Assembly (NCBI GenBank): GCA_037447655.1
Contig: JBBHKE010000228.1
Location: 62,001-126,000 of the forward strand
Reading direction: 5' to 3'
DNA length: 64,000 nt
Source of the DNA: Zygnema cylindricum
Lineage: Eukaryota; Streptophyta; Zygnematophyceae; Zygnematales; Zygnemataceae
The first letter of the stretch is position 1. Every line of letters begins with the position of its first letter. The notes below the pieces were generated by a model that searched no databases, had not been told where the DNA came from, and worked only from the letters and a program-made list of their open reading frames with translations. Shown in pieces: positions 20,702 through 32,363 of this stretch. Made by a program: the position numbers and the translations under genes.

Positions 20702-23700
20702 CTAGTCTAATTTTAATTTTTCTTTCAACCCACATTTTTCCCGACAATATTTTAGTTTAGGAGAGGGCACAGGTTTGGTCATCATGTCAGCCACCATTTC
20801 TTCATCAGGTCTATACACAAGATTTAAAATTTTGTTTTCAACTTTTTCTCTTACGAAGCTTAATCTTATGTCCATATGTTTTGCTTTGAAATGATGTTTT
20901 GGATTGGCTGCGATTGCGATTGCAGCTTGATTATCGCAAAAGATTTCATGCACTCCCTCCTTCATATATCCCAGTTCTTGCAATAATGACTTCACCCACA
21001 TTAGTTCTTTCACAGCAGAACAAGACGCCATATACTCAGCCTCCATAGTAGACTGAGCAACCACCTTTTGTTGCTTACTGCTCCAACAGCAAGCACCTTC
21101 CCCAACATACAACACATACCCAGAAGTGCATCGTCTCATAGGTGCGTCCCCATAACTGGCATCACTCCAAGTAGTGATGTCAGTGTGCTCCCCTCCCAAA
21201 TGCAACCATAACTCTCTAGTTCCCACCAGATATCTCATGACTCTCTTGGCTGCCTCCCAATCCCTCTTCCTAGGATCATTAAGACTCCTACTGAGTACAC
21301 CAACTGCCGCCGCTATGTCCGGCCTGGTACAGTTCATAAAATAGATTAAGCTTCCTACGACCTGTCTATAAGGGATAGACTTCATGAACTCTCTTTCCTC
21401 TGGACTCATCTGATCGTCTAAGATCATCACTCCTCCTTCTACACTCCCATCACTTCCTTTTTTCAAGTCCATGGGAGTGGTACAACTGTTAGCATTTTCC
21501 ATCTGGAATTTCTCAAGCATATTACCTATTGCTTCTTTCTGAGTAAGTCTGATAATCTTCTTCCCCCTATCTCTCTCCATTTGGATCCCCAAAATATATT
21601 TTGCCTCCCCTAAATCCTTCATATCAAATCTGCCCCTAAGATCTTTCTTTAGCCTATTGATATTCTCTAAAGACTTACTTAACACAAGCAGATCATCCAC
21701 ATAAATTGCAATAAAAATGACACCATTCTCATCTTCAAACATATAGATAGAATGGTCAGAGCTGATCCGGATGTATCCCAGATCGGTGAGAAACTCATCT
21801 AGTTTCTTATTCCACTGTCGGGGAGCCTGTTTCAGTCCATATAAGGACTTTATGAGCCTGCACACTTTGCTCTCTTCTCCTTCTTCCACAAACCCCTCGG
21901 GTTGCCTCATAAAAATTTCTTCCTCTAACTCACCATTAAGAAAAGCAGTCTTAATATCCATCTGGTGAATTTCCATGTCTTCCGCTGCGGCCAGACTGAG
22001 GAGAATCCTTACTGATGGGAACCGAACAACTGGAGCAAAGGTCTCCTCATAGTCAATCCCCTCCTTTTGGGTGAACCCCTTCGCTACCAATCGAGCCTTA
22101 TACCTCTCAATTGTATTATCTGGGTTCAGTTTTAGTTTAAATACCCATTTACATCCAATAGGTTTTCTGTCTGGAGGACAATCCGCTAGTTCCCAAGTAT
22201 TTGCTTCCATGATAGAAGCCATCTCATCATTTATGGCCCTAATCCATCTTTCTTTCTCTGGACTATTCACTGCCTCTAAGTAAGACTGAGGCTCATCTGG
22301 GTGAGATAGCTTAGTTACCTTATGGGCAGCTTGTTTTTCCTGTATCCTTTTGCTGCTCCTCCTTCCTCCCTCAAACTCCGAAGCTGGAATGGATGGAAGT
22401 CTTGGATTTCTTCTCACTGTCTCATCGGCTCCCCTGTCCATAAAAACCGTATCTTGTCCCGCTTCTTCCATCTCCTCGAAGTCCATAGGAGTATGTGAGG
22501 TTTCCGGTGAGTCTCCTGTATCTTCGATCTCCCCTGAATCTGTAATCACAGTTTCACTCATGTCTTTTTCGGGAACGACTGAGTTCTCCTCATTTTCGGA
22601 CTCAAATCTGATCCTTATCTTCTTTGTATATTTGAAAGGGTCAAATGACTTCCCTTCATCCATGACAACTAAGTGTTTGACCAGAATGATATCTTTCTTT
22701 GCTAAGTCATAGACTCTATATCCCTTAACATCCTCATCATATCCCACAAAGTATCCAGGTTTTCCCTTAGCATCTAGTTTCCAGTTTTTCCTATCCGTGT
22801 CAAGACTGTAAACTTGGCTACCAAATACTTTAAGGTGTGAGATATCTGGTTTCCTTCCAACCCATCTCTCATAAGGTGTCACTCCTTTTACAGCTGAGGT
22901 AAGGACTCTATTTTTAATATAGTTTGCACAGTTCATTGCTTCTGCCCAAAATCTCTTTCCTATTTTCTTGTCTGCCAACATACTGCATGCACTATCTCCT
23001 AGTGTTCGATTCAACCTCTCAGCTACCCCATTTTGTTCCGGGTTATATGGTACAGTTTTCTGGTGCTGCACTCCCTCATCTCTCAAATATTCCTCAAACT
23101 CGTTAGAGGTATATTCCCCCCCATTATCACTCCTTATCCTTTTAATGGGGGTTTCATGCAACTTCTCACTCCAAGCTTTATATTCTTTGAAGTAAGTTGA
23201 TGCTTCAGACTTTGTTTTCAGAAAGTAGACTCTAGAGTATCTAGACCAGTCATCAGTTATTGTCATCATAAACCTCTTTCCTCCAACCGAAGGTACTTTT
23301 GCAGGCCCCCAAATATCTGTGTGGACTAAATCTAATACTTTCTCACCTCTATATGTGGCGGCTTTGGGAAAGGGAAGTCTGTGAGCCTTACCTTGAGCAC
23401 AACCACTACAATCATCCATCATTTCATTATCCCCAAACTCAATGCCATCTACTACCCCAAGTTTTTTCATTTCCCTTAACCTATCAAAATGTACATGCCC
23501 CAACCGCTTATGCCAAATCATCACCTTAGGAACACCAACATAGTAAGCATTCTTCTTTTCATTACTCAAGTTAAGCCTAAACATTCCTTGGCTATCCTTA
23601 TTTGCTCTGAAGTAAACTTCATCCCCATACTTAGCTGTAAAGACTCCCTTTCTAGGGAAGGTATCAAACTCTTTGTCATCTAACACAGACGTAGAGACAA

Positions 23701-24373
23701 GATTTTTACTCAGCTGAGGAATGTAAAGTATATCTGAGAATGTAAGTATAGAAGTCTTACCCTCCACTTAGACTTTCAGATCTACTGATCCCACTAGATT
23801 TGTAGTAACCACTCTCCCATCCCCAAACTCTATCTCTACAGTAGGAATCTTTCTTAGCTTTGTGAAGAGTTCTTTATCACGACACATATGCATGGATGCA
23901 CCTGAGTCGATGATCCATTGTTCCTGTGGAGCTTCCCGAATTGCTCCAAGGGCACACTTCTGCCTCCGAAGGATCTCATTCTCCTCCAGATTCTCGTCAA
24001 GAAGAAGCTCCCCATCCTCCTCAGATGACTCATCCTCGGTTTCTCCTGACACTTTTGTAACCACAAGTGCCTTTTTCTTCCCTCCGGAAGAACCCCCTCC
24101 AGGGTTTTCTTCGAGCCTCAGCTCCGATAGCTTGACACAATCTGCAATAAAGTGTCCCGACTTTTTGCAATAATGACAAAGACCCTTTGGGGGCCTCTGT
24201 CCCCCAGAATTATCTCTTTCCCCTCTATAAGGTATCTTCGGGTCCTTCCCCCATCGGTCCCCTCCTGTTGCTAGAGCTTGAATGCTCTTTCCTCCTCTCC
24301 TAATCTTCATTGTGTTTTCCTGCACAAGTATCATCCTGACTACTGTAATCCATTTCCATGAACTATCAGGCAT
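20702..24373 (-). pseudogene. Element A pol (protease-integrase-RT-RNase H), one stop
   Basis: Almost intact copia pol in one frame. In order: zinc knuckle CHYCKKSGHFIADC (about 24185-24145); protease DSGASMHMC (about 23910-23880); integrase HHCC zinc (WHKRLGH...CSGCAQGKAHRLPFP) and DDE residues in HTDIWGP, SDNGGEY and the NPEQNGVAERLNRTL segment; RT with TWELADCPPDRKPIG, ETFAPVVRF, KSLYGLKQAPRQW and IYVDDLLVL; RNase H with WSDASYGDAP, STMEAEYM and CDNQAAIAIA. The frame is broken only by a TAA at 23768-23770, where B has TTA (Leu). Downstream of it 1021 residues are open. Expected product would be processed to PR, IN and RT-RH. Confidence 0.95.
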
Positions 24374-25049
24374 TCTCGTACTCGGTACACTATGTTTTCG
24401 AACTCATCTGGTAATTTCATGATATGGGTGTTAACTTTCATTTTCATTGTACCTGTCCACCCGGCACTTTCCATTTCCATATACAAACAAAAAAGATCCT
24501 TACAGTAATCTAACATCTTTCCTCCTTTGTAAGTGTAACTCAATAGCTTTTGCTCAGCCAACTGGAGCTCCTGAATAGTTCCAGCTCTATAAATCTCCAC
24601 CACACTCTCCCACAACTCCTCGGCCTTGTAAATGTGAAGATGAGGAGTGGCCAAACCTTGAGTGAGGTGCCTTAGAATGAAGTTCTTTGCAGCCATGTTT
24701 ACATCCTCCCACATTTGAGTATCGTTCTCCACGGTCTTCACGGTCGCCGCTCCCGATACTGTGGCAATAGGAGTGAGGGGTGTCTCCTTCCCTTTCTCCT
24801 TTTCGGACACACTACTGTCCCCATCATCTGCCTCCTTCGCTGAGGCAGCCGTTGTTGCAGAAAACCTTACTCCCCCAAATCCTGGTGGAGTTCGCGAAGG
24901 TGGACGTTTCACTTGTCCACTGACGATACCCCAGTATCGTTTTTCACACAAAGCTCCCATCATCATGGCTTCCCATAGATGAACCCAGATCCATTGAAGG
25001 TGGGCACCCTAGAGGGTGGGCCCATAACCTGCAATTCTGTGTCCTCCAT
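24340..25049 (-). pseudogene. Element A gag (starts in LTR; two 1-nt breaks)
   Basis: Start ATG at 25047-25049 lies inside the 5' LTR. The frame runs MEDTELQVMGPPSRVPTF through the primer site. A single missing T near 24985 (TATGGG for TATTGGG) breaks the frame. It resumes from ATG 24966 (MMMGALCEKRYWG) through a Gag core (FILRHLTQGLATPHLHIYKAEELW...LDYCKDLFCLYME) to 24340. A second 1-nt deletion before CCTGATAGTTCATGG shifts it out of the pol frame (24373-). B breaks at a different place, so the ancestral gag-pol was one frame. Confidence 0.85.
25015..25029 (-). promoter_or_regulatory. Primer-binding site of A (half-tRNA initiator Met type)
   Basis: Element-strand GGTTATGGGCCCACC directly after the 5' LTR. 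All 15 nt are complementary to the anticodon arm GGTGGGCCCATAACC of plant initiator tRNA-Met. Confidence 0.9.
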
Positions 25050-26062
25050 TGGACTACAGAATACAGGAAGCCTCTAGATAGTATTTAACTAACCCACTTC
25101 AAGCCACAACCACTGCTGCCCAAGAAGGCAAACTGACAATTTGACTGCACCCCTGTGTAGCCTGGACTCCCCTGAGTCCGTAGAAAAAAGAATCACTGAA
25201 AAAGGCCAACCAGGCGATAAGTTATGAGGCAGTAAAAATGCCAATTTGTACAAACTCTCAAAGGGAGAGGTGACCACCTACCAAAATTTTCTAAGTCCTG
25301 ATTCTCTCTAATAACTCCTATCTACTGAAGTACGGACCAATCAGATTACTGTATAGTACACAAAAGTACTACTGCCGATGTACCTTTTGTACGGCCTATG
25401 TACGACAAGGCTATTAAGTGGACGCGTGTCCGCTTTTCACTCGTCCGTACGTTCCTCGGAATTCCTATGACCGAATGTTATCTCTCCACGTGGCTCCAGG
25501 TCATGCCACGTCACAAAACGCCAAAGTGACCACTCCGGGATTTCGGCGATGATGTGCGCCGTTGGATTTTATGCGAAACGCAATCTTAGCCGTAATAAAT
25601 ACTTGCGCGATATTTGTTCCGATGTCGAAATAAAATGCGCGGTATCCGTTTTGAATTAGCGTCGTACGACGTACTATATAAAACTGAATCTATGTGCGTC
25701 GTACACAGTTCTAGTTAAATGGATTTAATTCTCCCTAACTAAATATATATCTATCACATACCATAGCACTTAGCATTGGTCCTAGTCTATTAGGATAAAG
25801 CTGACCGCTACCGGTCAACTTGACGAACCGTCGGTACCGGGATCAAATCTCTCGTCCGTCAAGTATATTTTTAGTAACCTACTAAAAATAGCTGTCTGTT
25901 GAACTAAAGGCAGCCATGGATCAACCTCTCTCTCTTACCTTCAGTGACTACAACAAGTATGGGAGCTAGAGAGCGAGGTGGAGGCAGGCTGTCCGTCCTT
26001 TTTCCTTTTATTAAAACATATTTAAACCTAGAAAATACTATAGAAATCTATAAATTTCAACA
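25030..26062 (-). repeat. 5' LTR of element A
   Basis: Same 1033 bp as 19656-20688. Contains the promoter and the gag start codon (25047-25049) 20 nt before its element-strand end. The palindromic GTCGTACGAC and ACTATATAAA (about 25660-25684) occur in its middle. Confidence 0.95.
25779..25864 (+). promoter_or_regulatory. tRNA-like module, antisense in A 5' LTR
   Basis: Identical to 20405-20490: A-box-like TAGTCTATTAGGATAAAGC (from 25783) and B-box-like GGGATCAAATC (from 25839). Confidence 0.6.
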
Positions 26063-26969
26063 GAGCCATGGCTACCTTGGCTATCCTGAAGTTTACGGGA
26101 ATTTAATACTAGGGTTTATTTATTTAATTAAAAGTTAAGCGCCGGCGACAGGATTTGATCCCTGTACCTACCGGCCGGCAGATAGGAAATAGCCGGTAGC
26201 CTTAGCCGTTAGGTCTAGCTATAGTGATACGTACTATATAGTTTGATAATGATTTAAAGATGTATACGTACGATAAATTCATTTAATTGTTACGGATTAC
26301 GGGATACATAGATCCGGTACGGATGACGGTATGGATTACGAATCAATACCGCGCATTTGTTTCGGAAGTGAAATAAATACCGCGCATGTATTTATTACGG
26401 CTAAGATTAAATCTGAATTTAATCGGACGGCCGGAATTAGCGCCGAGATCGCGGAGGGAGATTTCGGCGGTTTGTGGCCATCGCCACATCGGATGACACG
26501 TGGCGAAATTCCGTTGGATTGTAGAATCTCCGGAGATTATGGCACCGAATCCGGATTTGACATGTGTCGACATTTAGGCCATTTCGTACAATGTCCGTAC
26601 TGAAAGTACACCGGCGGCTGTACTTTTGCGTACGGAACTCAATTCTGATTGGTTCCGTACATCAGTAGATAGAGTCTGTGAGAGAGATAGGACTTAGAAA
26701 AATTAGAAGATAGGACCCTCTCTCCCAGAGAGCTTCTGTGCAAAAGGTCAACTTTGACGCTCCATAACTTACTGCTCAGGGGAGCAAATTAAGAGATTTT
26801 TTTTGCTACTGACTCACGGGAGTCTTGCCTTCACAGGGGTGCAGGTTGTCGGGGTTTTTGTGTGCCAAGGTGGCAGTTTTTTTTGCTTAAACACAAAGGG
26901 GTCAGGATTATCCTAGAGGCTTCTTGGAAGCTGTCCACTCTGAGGACTTATGGAGGTCTCAGAGTTACA
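26063..26969 (+). repeat. 5' LTR of B, right part
   Basis: Begins with the duplicated GAGCC (26063-26067), continues the B LTR and ends GAGTTACA at 26969. The gag ATG at 26950 is inside it. Confidence 0.95.
26145..26220 (-). promoter_or_regulatory. tRNA-like module, antisense in B 5' LTR
   Basis: Minus strand: A-box-like TAGACCTAACGGCTAAGGC (plus 26199-26217) and B-box-like GGGATCAAATCC (plus 26151-26162). The B box sits in a T-arm-like hairpin, ACAGG...CCTGT. Opposite to B transcription. Same in the 3' LTR at 31544-31610. Confidence 0.65.
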
Positions 26970-27897
26970 GGTTATGGGCCCACCCTCTAGGGTACCAATC
27001 TTTAATGGAACTGGCTTCATATACTGGGAAAGTATGATGATAGGAGCTCTATGCGAAAAAAGGTTTTGGGGGATAGTGAGTGGACGATTGGGGCGTCCAT
27101 CAAGTCTTGGAATTCCTCCAAGGTTTGGAGGAAGCAGATTCACCAGGAAAGAGGATTCACCTTCAACGGAGGAAACAAAGGAAGGAGAGGTGGTGGACAA
27201 AGGAAAGGAGAAGGAGGCGACCACACCAATAGCAACTGGTTTAGCATTCATGTCACCTATTCCGAGGAACGAGGAGAATGATACTGAAACCTGGGACTTT
27301 AACAATATGGCGGCAAAGCACTTCATCCTACGCCATCTCACTCAAGGACTTGCATGTCCTCATTTGCAGGTAGAAAGAGCATCCGATCTTTGGATGGCTC
27401 TCATAGAGATGTACCGAAGTGGTACGATTCAGCAACAACAGTTGGCTAATCAGAAAGTTAAGGAGTATGTATACAAAGGGGGAAATATGTTGGATTTTTG
27501 CAATGAGCTTGCTACACTCTTCATGGAGCTACACAGTGCGGGAAAAGATTTTAGTGAAAAAGAAAAGGTTAACTGTTTACTGATGAAGTTACCTGATGAG
27601 TTCGTGATCATAGTTTACCGTGTGCAGGACTTGCCTGACTCAAGGTGGATATGGAACTCAGTGGTAGGGATGATTCTCGTTCAAGAGAATACAATTGAGA
27701 TCCGAAGGGGAGGAAAGAGTGGCCAAGCCTTGGCAACAGCGACTGATTGGAGGAATAGGGATTCCCGAAAACCGGTTGGAACTATGGGGGTAGGGAGCAG
27801 AAAAAACAGGCAGATGAGTTTGAACCAAGGGCTCCCAAAGGTCTATGTGATTTTTGTAAGAAACCGGGGCACTATATGGCAGAGTGCACTAAGCTAA
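26950..27897 (+). pseudogene. Element B gag (starts in the LTR, frameshifted before zinc knuckle)
   Basis: Start ATG 26950 lies 20 nt before the LTR end. MEVSELQVMGPPSRVPIFNG is translated across the primer site. The copia Gag core follows (FIYWESMM, MAAKHFILRHLTQGLACPHLQVERASDLW, LKPDEF-like end) to about 27760. A 1-nt indel near 27770 then diverts the frame: the correct continuation, with the CX2CX4HX4C knuckle CDFCKKPGHYMAEC (27847-27888), lies in the pol frame. The 315-codon open frame therefore ends in 30-odd wrong residues. Confidence 0.9.
26970..26984 (+). promoter_or_regulatory. Primer-binding site of B (half-tRNA initiator Met type)
   Basis: GGTTATGGGCCCACC immediately after the LTR, all 15 nt complementary to the plant initiator tRNA-Met anticodon arm; translated as V-M-G-P-P within gag. 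Confidence 0.9.
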
Positions 27898-30800
27898 CCG
27901 AGCTTCGGTTAAAGGAGGGGCAGACTGGTGGTACCCCGAGAGGAAAGAAAAAGGCCCTTGTCACACAGGTACTTGAAGCTGAATCCGAGGACGAGGACGA
28001 TGAGCTCCTTTTGGATGAGGAGTTGGAGGCGAAAAAAGAGGTCGAAATTCCACGGAGGCAGAAATGTGCTTACGGTGGATTGAAAGGTGAAGCAGGCTGG
28101 ATTGTAGATTCAGGTGCCTCCATGCACATGTGTAAGGATAGACACCTGTTCACTAAGATAAGAAAGATTCCCACCGTAGAGATAGAGTACGGGGATGGGA
28201 GGATAGTCACCACTACTCTTGTAGGATCAATAGATCTAAAAGTGTTAGTAGAAGGAAAGACATCCATATTAACATTCTCCGATGTATTGTTTATTCCGGA
28301 GCTGAACAAAAATCTTATCTCTACATCAGTATTAGATGATAAGGGTTTTTTTACTAGCACTAGGGAACGAGTCTTTACTGCTAGTTTTGAGGATGATGTC
28401 TATTTCATTGCTGAGAAAGGTAGCCATGGGATGTTTAGGCTGATCTTAAGTAATGAAAAGAAGAAACTTTACTATGCTGGTGTTCATGATATTATGATGT
28501 GGCATAAGAGGCTTGGGCATGTGAATCTAGATAAGTTAAGAGAGATGAAAAAGATGGGAGTGGTGGAAGGGATTCAGTTCAGTGAGAGTGATGATATAAG
28601 TGATTGTAGTGGATGTGCTCAAGGTAAAGCACACAGATTACCCTTTCCTAAAACAGCCACCTATAAGGGAGAAAAACTTCTAGATCTAGTACACACAGAT
28701 ATTTGGGGACCGGCTAGAGTGCCCTCACCGGGGGGGAAGAGATTTATGATGACTATAACTGATGATTGGTCTCGGTATTCCCGGGTATATTTTTTGAAAA
28801 ACAAGTCCGAAGCTGAGGATTGTTTTAGAAAATATAAAGCATGGAGCGAAAAACTTCATGAAACTCCAATCAAGAGAGTAAGGAGTGACAATGGTGGAGA
28901 GTATACTTCTAACCAGTTTGAGGATTTTCTGAGGGAAGATGGGGTTCAACACCAAAAGACAGTTCCAGAAAATCCGGAACAGAATGGGGTAGCTGAAAGG
29001 TTAAATAGAACACTAAGTGATAGTGCTAGAAGTATGTTGTCAGATAAAAAGATAGGAAAAAGGTTTTGGGCAGAAGCAATGAACTGTGCTAATTACCTCA
29101 AGAATAGAGTTCTTACTTCAGCTATAAAAGATCAAACACCTTATGAGAGATGGACAGGCCGGAAACCAGACATATCTCACTTAAAGGTTTTCGGTAGTCA
29201 AGTATTCAGTCTAGATACTGATCGGTCCAATTGGAAGCTAGATCCTAAAGGAAAACCGGGATACTTATTAGGATATGATGAAGATGTTAAAGGATATAGA
29301 GTTTATGATTTAAAAAGGGAAGATATAATCTTAGTAAAGCATTTAGTAGTTATGGATGAAGGAAAGTCTGTGGATCCCTTCAAATATACAAAGTCAGTAA
29401 AAATCAGATTTGAGTCAGAAAATTCCGATGACTTTGAGCTTCCTAACTATCCAGGTTTTAGAGAAGATGACATTCTTGCAGGAACAAATCAGACCGAAAA
29501 GGACTCGGCTGTGGAAACTCCAGTGACAACTCTACTCGAAGCGGAAGACGTGGTGGAAATTGATTCGGGATCAAGGGATAGGGGAGAAGCCGAGTTTGTT
29601 CGAAAGAATCCACGAGAACCATCTATTCCGGCATCAGATTTTGAGGGGGGGAGGAGAAGTAGCAAAAGACTGCAAGAAAAACAGGTTAATAACAAGGTAA
29701 CTAAACTATCTCATCAAGATGAACCTCAATCTTATAGAGAGGCGATGACTTGTCCAGAAAGAAACCGGTGGAAGACAGCCATCAATGAGGAGATGGCTTC
29801 AATCATGGCAGCCGATACTTGGGAGCTGGTGGACTGTCCACCTAACCGAAAACCAATCGGTTGTAAGTGGGTTTTCAAATTAAAACTGAACCCAGATAAC
29901 ACAATCGAACGCTACAAGGCCAGATTAGTGGCAAAAGGATTTACACAAAAGGAAGGAATTGACTACGAGGAAACCTTTGCCCCGGTGGTCAGATTTCCCT
30001 CCATCCGCATACTTCTCAGTTTAGGAGCGGCGGAAGACATGGAAGTGCATCAGATGGACATCAAGACAACCTTTTTGCATGGAGAATTGGAAGAGATCTT
30101 CATGCGACAACCCCAAGGTTTTGTGGAGGAAGGAGAGGAGAGTAAGGTATGCCGGCTGATTAAATCTCTTTATGGTTTGAAACAGGCACCTCGAAAATGG
30201 AATAAGAAGCTTGATGAGTTTCTTACCGGTTTGGGATATATTCATATCAGCTCAGATCACTTAATCTATGTTTTCGAAGATGAGGAAGGTTTTATATCTA
30301 TTGCAATTTATGTTGATGATTTGCTTGTTTTAAGTAAATCAATGGAAAAAATTAACAAACTTAAAAACCGATCTTAAGGGGAGATTTGAAATGAAGGATA
30401 TGGGAGAAGCAAGATATATTTTGGGAATTCAAGTAGAGAGAGACCGAAAAAGGAAAATTATAAGACTGACTTAAAAGGAAGCAATAGGGAACATGCTTGA
30501 AAAACTTCAAATGGATAAAGCTAATAGTTGTACAACTCTAATAGAGTTGAAGAAGGGAAGTGAGGGGAGTGAGGAAGAAGGAGTCATAGTCTTAGACGAG
30601 GAATTATCTCCTGATGAACAGAAGTTCATGCAGACTATTCCTTACAGGCAAGTAGTGCGAAGTCTAATCTACTTTATGAATTGTACCCGGCCGGATTTAG
30701 CTGCAGCTGTGGGAGTGCTGAGTAGAAGTCTAAATGCTCCCACTAAGAAGGATTGGGAGGCAGCTAAGAGAGCCTTAGATATTTGGTAGGAACTAGAGAT

Positions 30801-31304
30801 CTATGGTTGCATTTGGGTGGGGAGAATACTGACATCACTACTTGGAGTGATGCCAGTTATGGTGATGCTCCGATGAGGAGATGTACTTCTGGATATGTAT
30901 TATATGTGGGTGATGGGGCTTGCTGTTGGAGTAGCAAACAGCAAAAGGTTATTGCTCAGTCCACCATGGAGGCTGAGTATATGGCCTCTTGCTCTGCTGT
31001 AAAAGAATTGATGTGGGTCAAGTCTTTGCTTGGTGAGCTTGGTCACCTTAAGAGTGGTGTGCAGAAAATATTTTGTGATAATCAGGCAGCAATCGCTATT
31101 TCTGCCAATCCTAAACACCATTTTAAAGCCAAACACATGGACATCAGACTCAGCTTTGTTAGAGAGAAAGTAGAAAACAAAATAATCAGTTTAGAGTACA
31201 GACCAGATAGTGAGATGGTAACAGATATGATGACCAAACCTGTGCCTTCCCCTAAGCTAATTTTTTGCAGGGAGAAGTGTGGTCTGAAATTAAAGATTGA
31301 CTAG
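27876..31304 (+). pseudogene. Element B pol (protease-integrase-RT-RNase H), few lesions
   Basis: Open from the zinc knuckle to 30377: protease VDSGASMHMCKDRHLF (about 28105), integrase WHKRLGH...CSGCAQGKAHRLPFP (about 28500-28650), catalytic HTDIWGP, SDNGGEY and PEQNGVAERLNRTL, RT from TWELVDCPPNRKPIG (about 29818) to IYVDDLLVL (about 30308). Lesions: a 1-nt insertion near 30362, an in-frame TAA at about 30471 (Gln in A), a missing Glu codon in the ELEEEIF motif, and a 1-nt deletion near 30776 before RYLVGTRDLW. RNase H with WSDASYGDAP, STMEAEYM and CDNQAAIAI ends at 31304. Otherwise about as complete as A. Confidence 0.95.
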
Positions 31305-31317
31305 AAAATAAGGGGAG

Positions 31318-32358
31318 TGTAGAAACTAATGGATTTATTAGTATTTTCTAGGTCTAAACAGAAATAGAAAGAAGCCGAGGCAGTCTATCTCTAACTTCTC
31401 TCTCCAACTCTCAAACTTGTTGCAGTCACTGAGAAGTTGGAGAGGAAGCTAGAGCCATGGCTACCTTGGCTATCCTGAAGTTTACGGGAATTTAATACTA
31501 GGGTTTATTTATTTAATTAAAAGTTAAGCGCCGGCGACAGGATTTGATCCCTGTACCTACCGGCCGGCAGATAGGAAATAGCCGGTAGCCTTAGCCGTTA
31601 GGTCTAGCTATAGTGATACGTACTATATAGTTTGATAATGATTTAAAGATGTATACGTACGATAAATTCATTTAACTGTTACGGATTACGGGATACATAG
31701 ATCCGGTACGGATGACGGTACGGATTACGAATCAATACCGCGCATTTGTTTCGGAAGTGAAATAAATACCGCGCATGTATTTATTACGGCTAAGATTAAA
31801 TCTGAATTTAATCGGACGGCCGGAATTAGCGCCGAGATCGCGGAGGGAGATTTCGGCGGTTTGTGGCCATCGCCACATCGGATGACACGTGGCGAAATTC
31901 CGTTGGATTGTAGAATCTCCGGAGATTATGGCACCGAATCCGGATTTGACATGTGTCGACATTTAGGCCATTTCGTACAATGTCCGTACTAAAAGTACAC
32001 CGGCGGCTGTACTTTTGCGTACGGAACTCAATTCTGATTGGTTCCGTACATCAGTAGATAGAGTCTGTGAGAGAGATAGGACTTAGAAAAATTAGAAGAT
32101 AGGACCCTCTCTCCCAGAGAGCTTCTGTACAAAAGGTCAACTTTGACCCTCCATAACTTACTGCTCAGGGGAGCAAATTAAGAGATTCTTTTTGCTACTG
32201 ACTCAGGGGAGTCTTGCCTTCACAGGGGTGCAGGTTGTCAGGGTTTTTGTCTGCCAGGGTGGCAGTTATTTTTGCTTAAACACAAAGGGGTCAGGATTAT
32301 CCTAGAGGCTTCTTGGAAGCTGTCCACTCTGAGGACTTATGGAGGTCTCAGAGTTACA
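31318..32358 (+). repeat. 3' LTR of element B
   Basis: 1041 bp, TGTAGAAACT...GAGTTACA, uninterrupted, showing the empty site of A (AGCTAGAGCCATGGC near 31448-31462). Contains the antisense tRNA-like module at 31544-31610. Confidence 0.95.
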
Positions 32359-32363
32359 CCCCC

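Larger units (their letters stand above)
19656..26062 (-). mobile_element. Copia element A (minus strand), 6407 bp, youngest insertion
   Basis: LTRs at 19656-20688 and 25030-26062, each 1033 bp and identical as far as I can compare by eye, with a 5-bp TSD GAGCC. Internal region 20689-25029 with primer site, gag and pol in normal copia order. Despite identical LTRs it has a single in-frame stop in pol and two 1-nt frame breaks in gag. Confidence 0.95.
19517..32358 (+). mobile_element. Copia element B (plus strand), 6430 bp plus nested A
   Basis: 5' LTR 19517-19655 plus 26068-26969 (interrupted by A), internal 26970-31317, 3' LTR 31318-32358. Both LTRs are 1041 bp and differ at roughly a dozen positions by eye. 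TSD CCCCC at 19512-19516 and 32359-32363. Two flanking C6 runs minus 5 gives the C7 found at the uninterrupted homologous site in D (near 8610-8616). Purine tract AAATAAGGGGAG precedes the 3' LTR. Confidence 0.95.

Noticed and set aside
24340-24373. Overlap of gag and pol frames in A as programmed -1/+1 frameshifting
   Set aside because: B breaks its frame at a different place (near 27770) and both breaks look like 1-nt deletions relative to each other. A single ancestral gag-pol frame explains the data better.
26343-26573. 76-codon minus ORF repeated at 31732-31962
   Set aside because: Lies within the B LTR and has no recognisable domain; chance open frame in both LTR copies.
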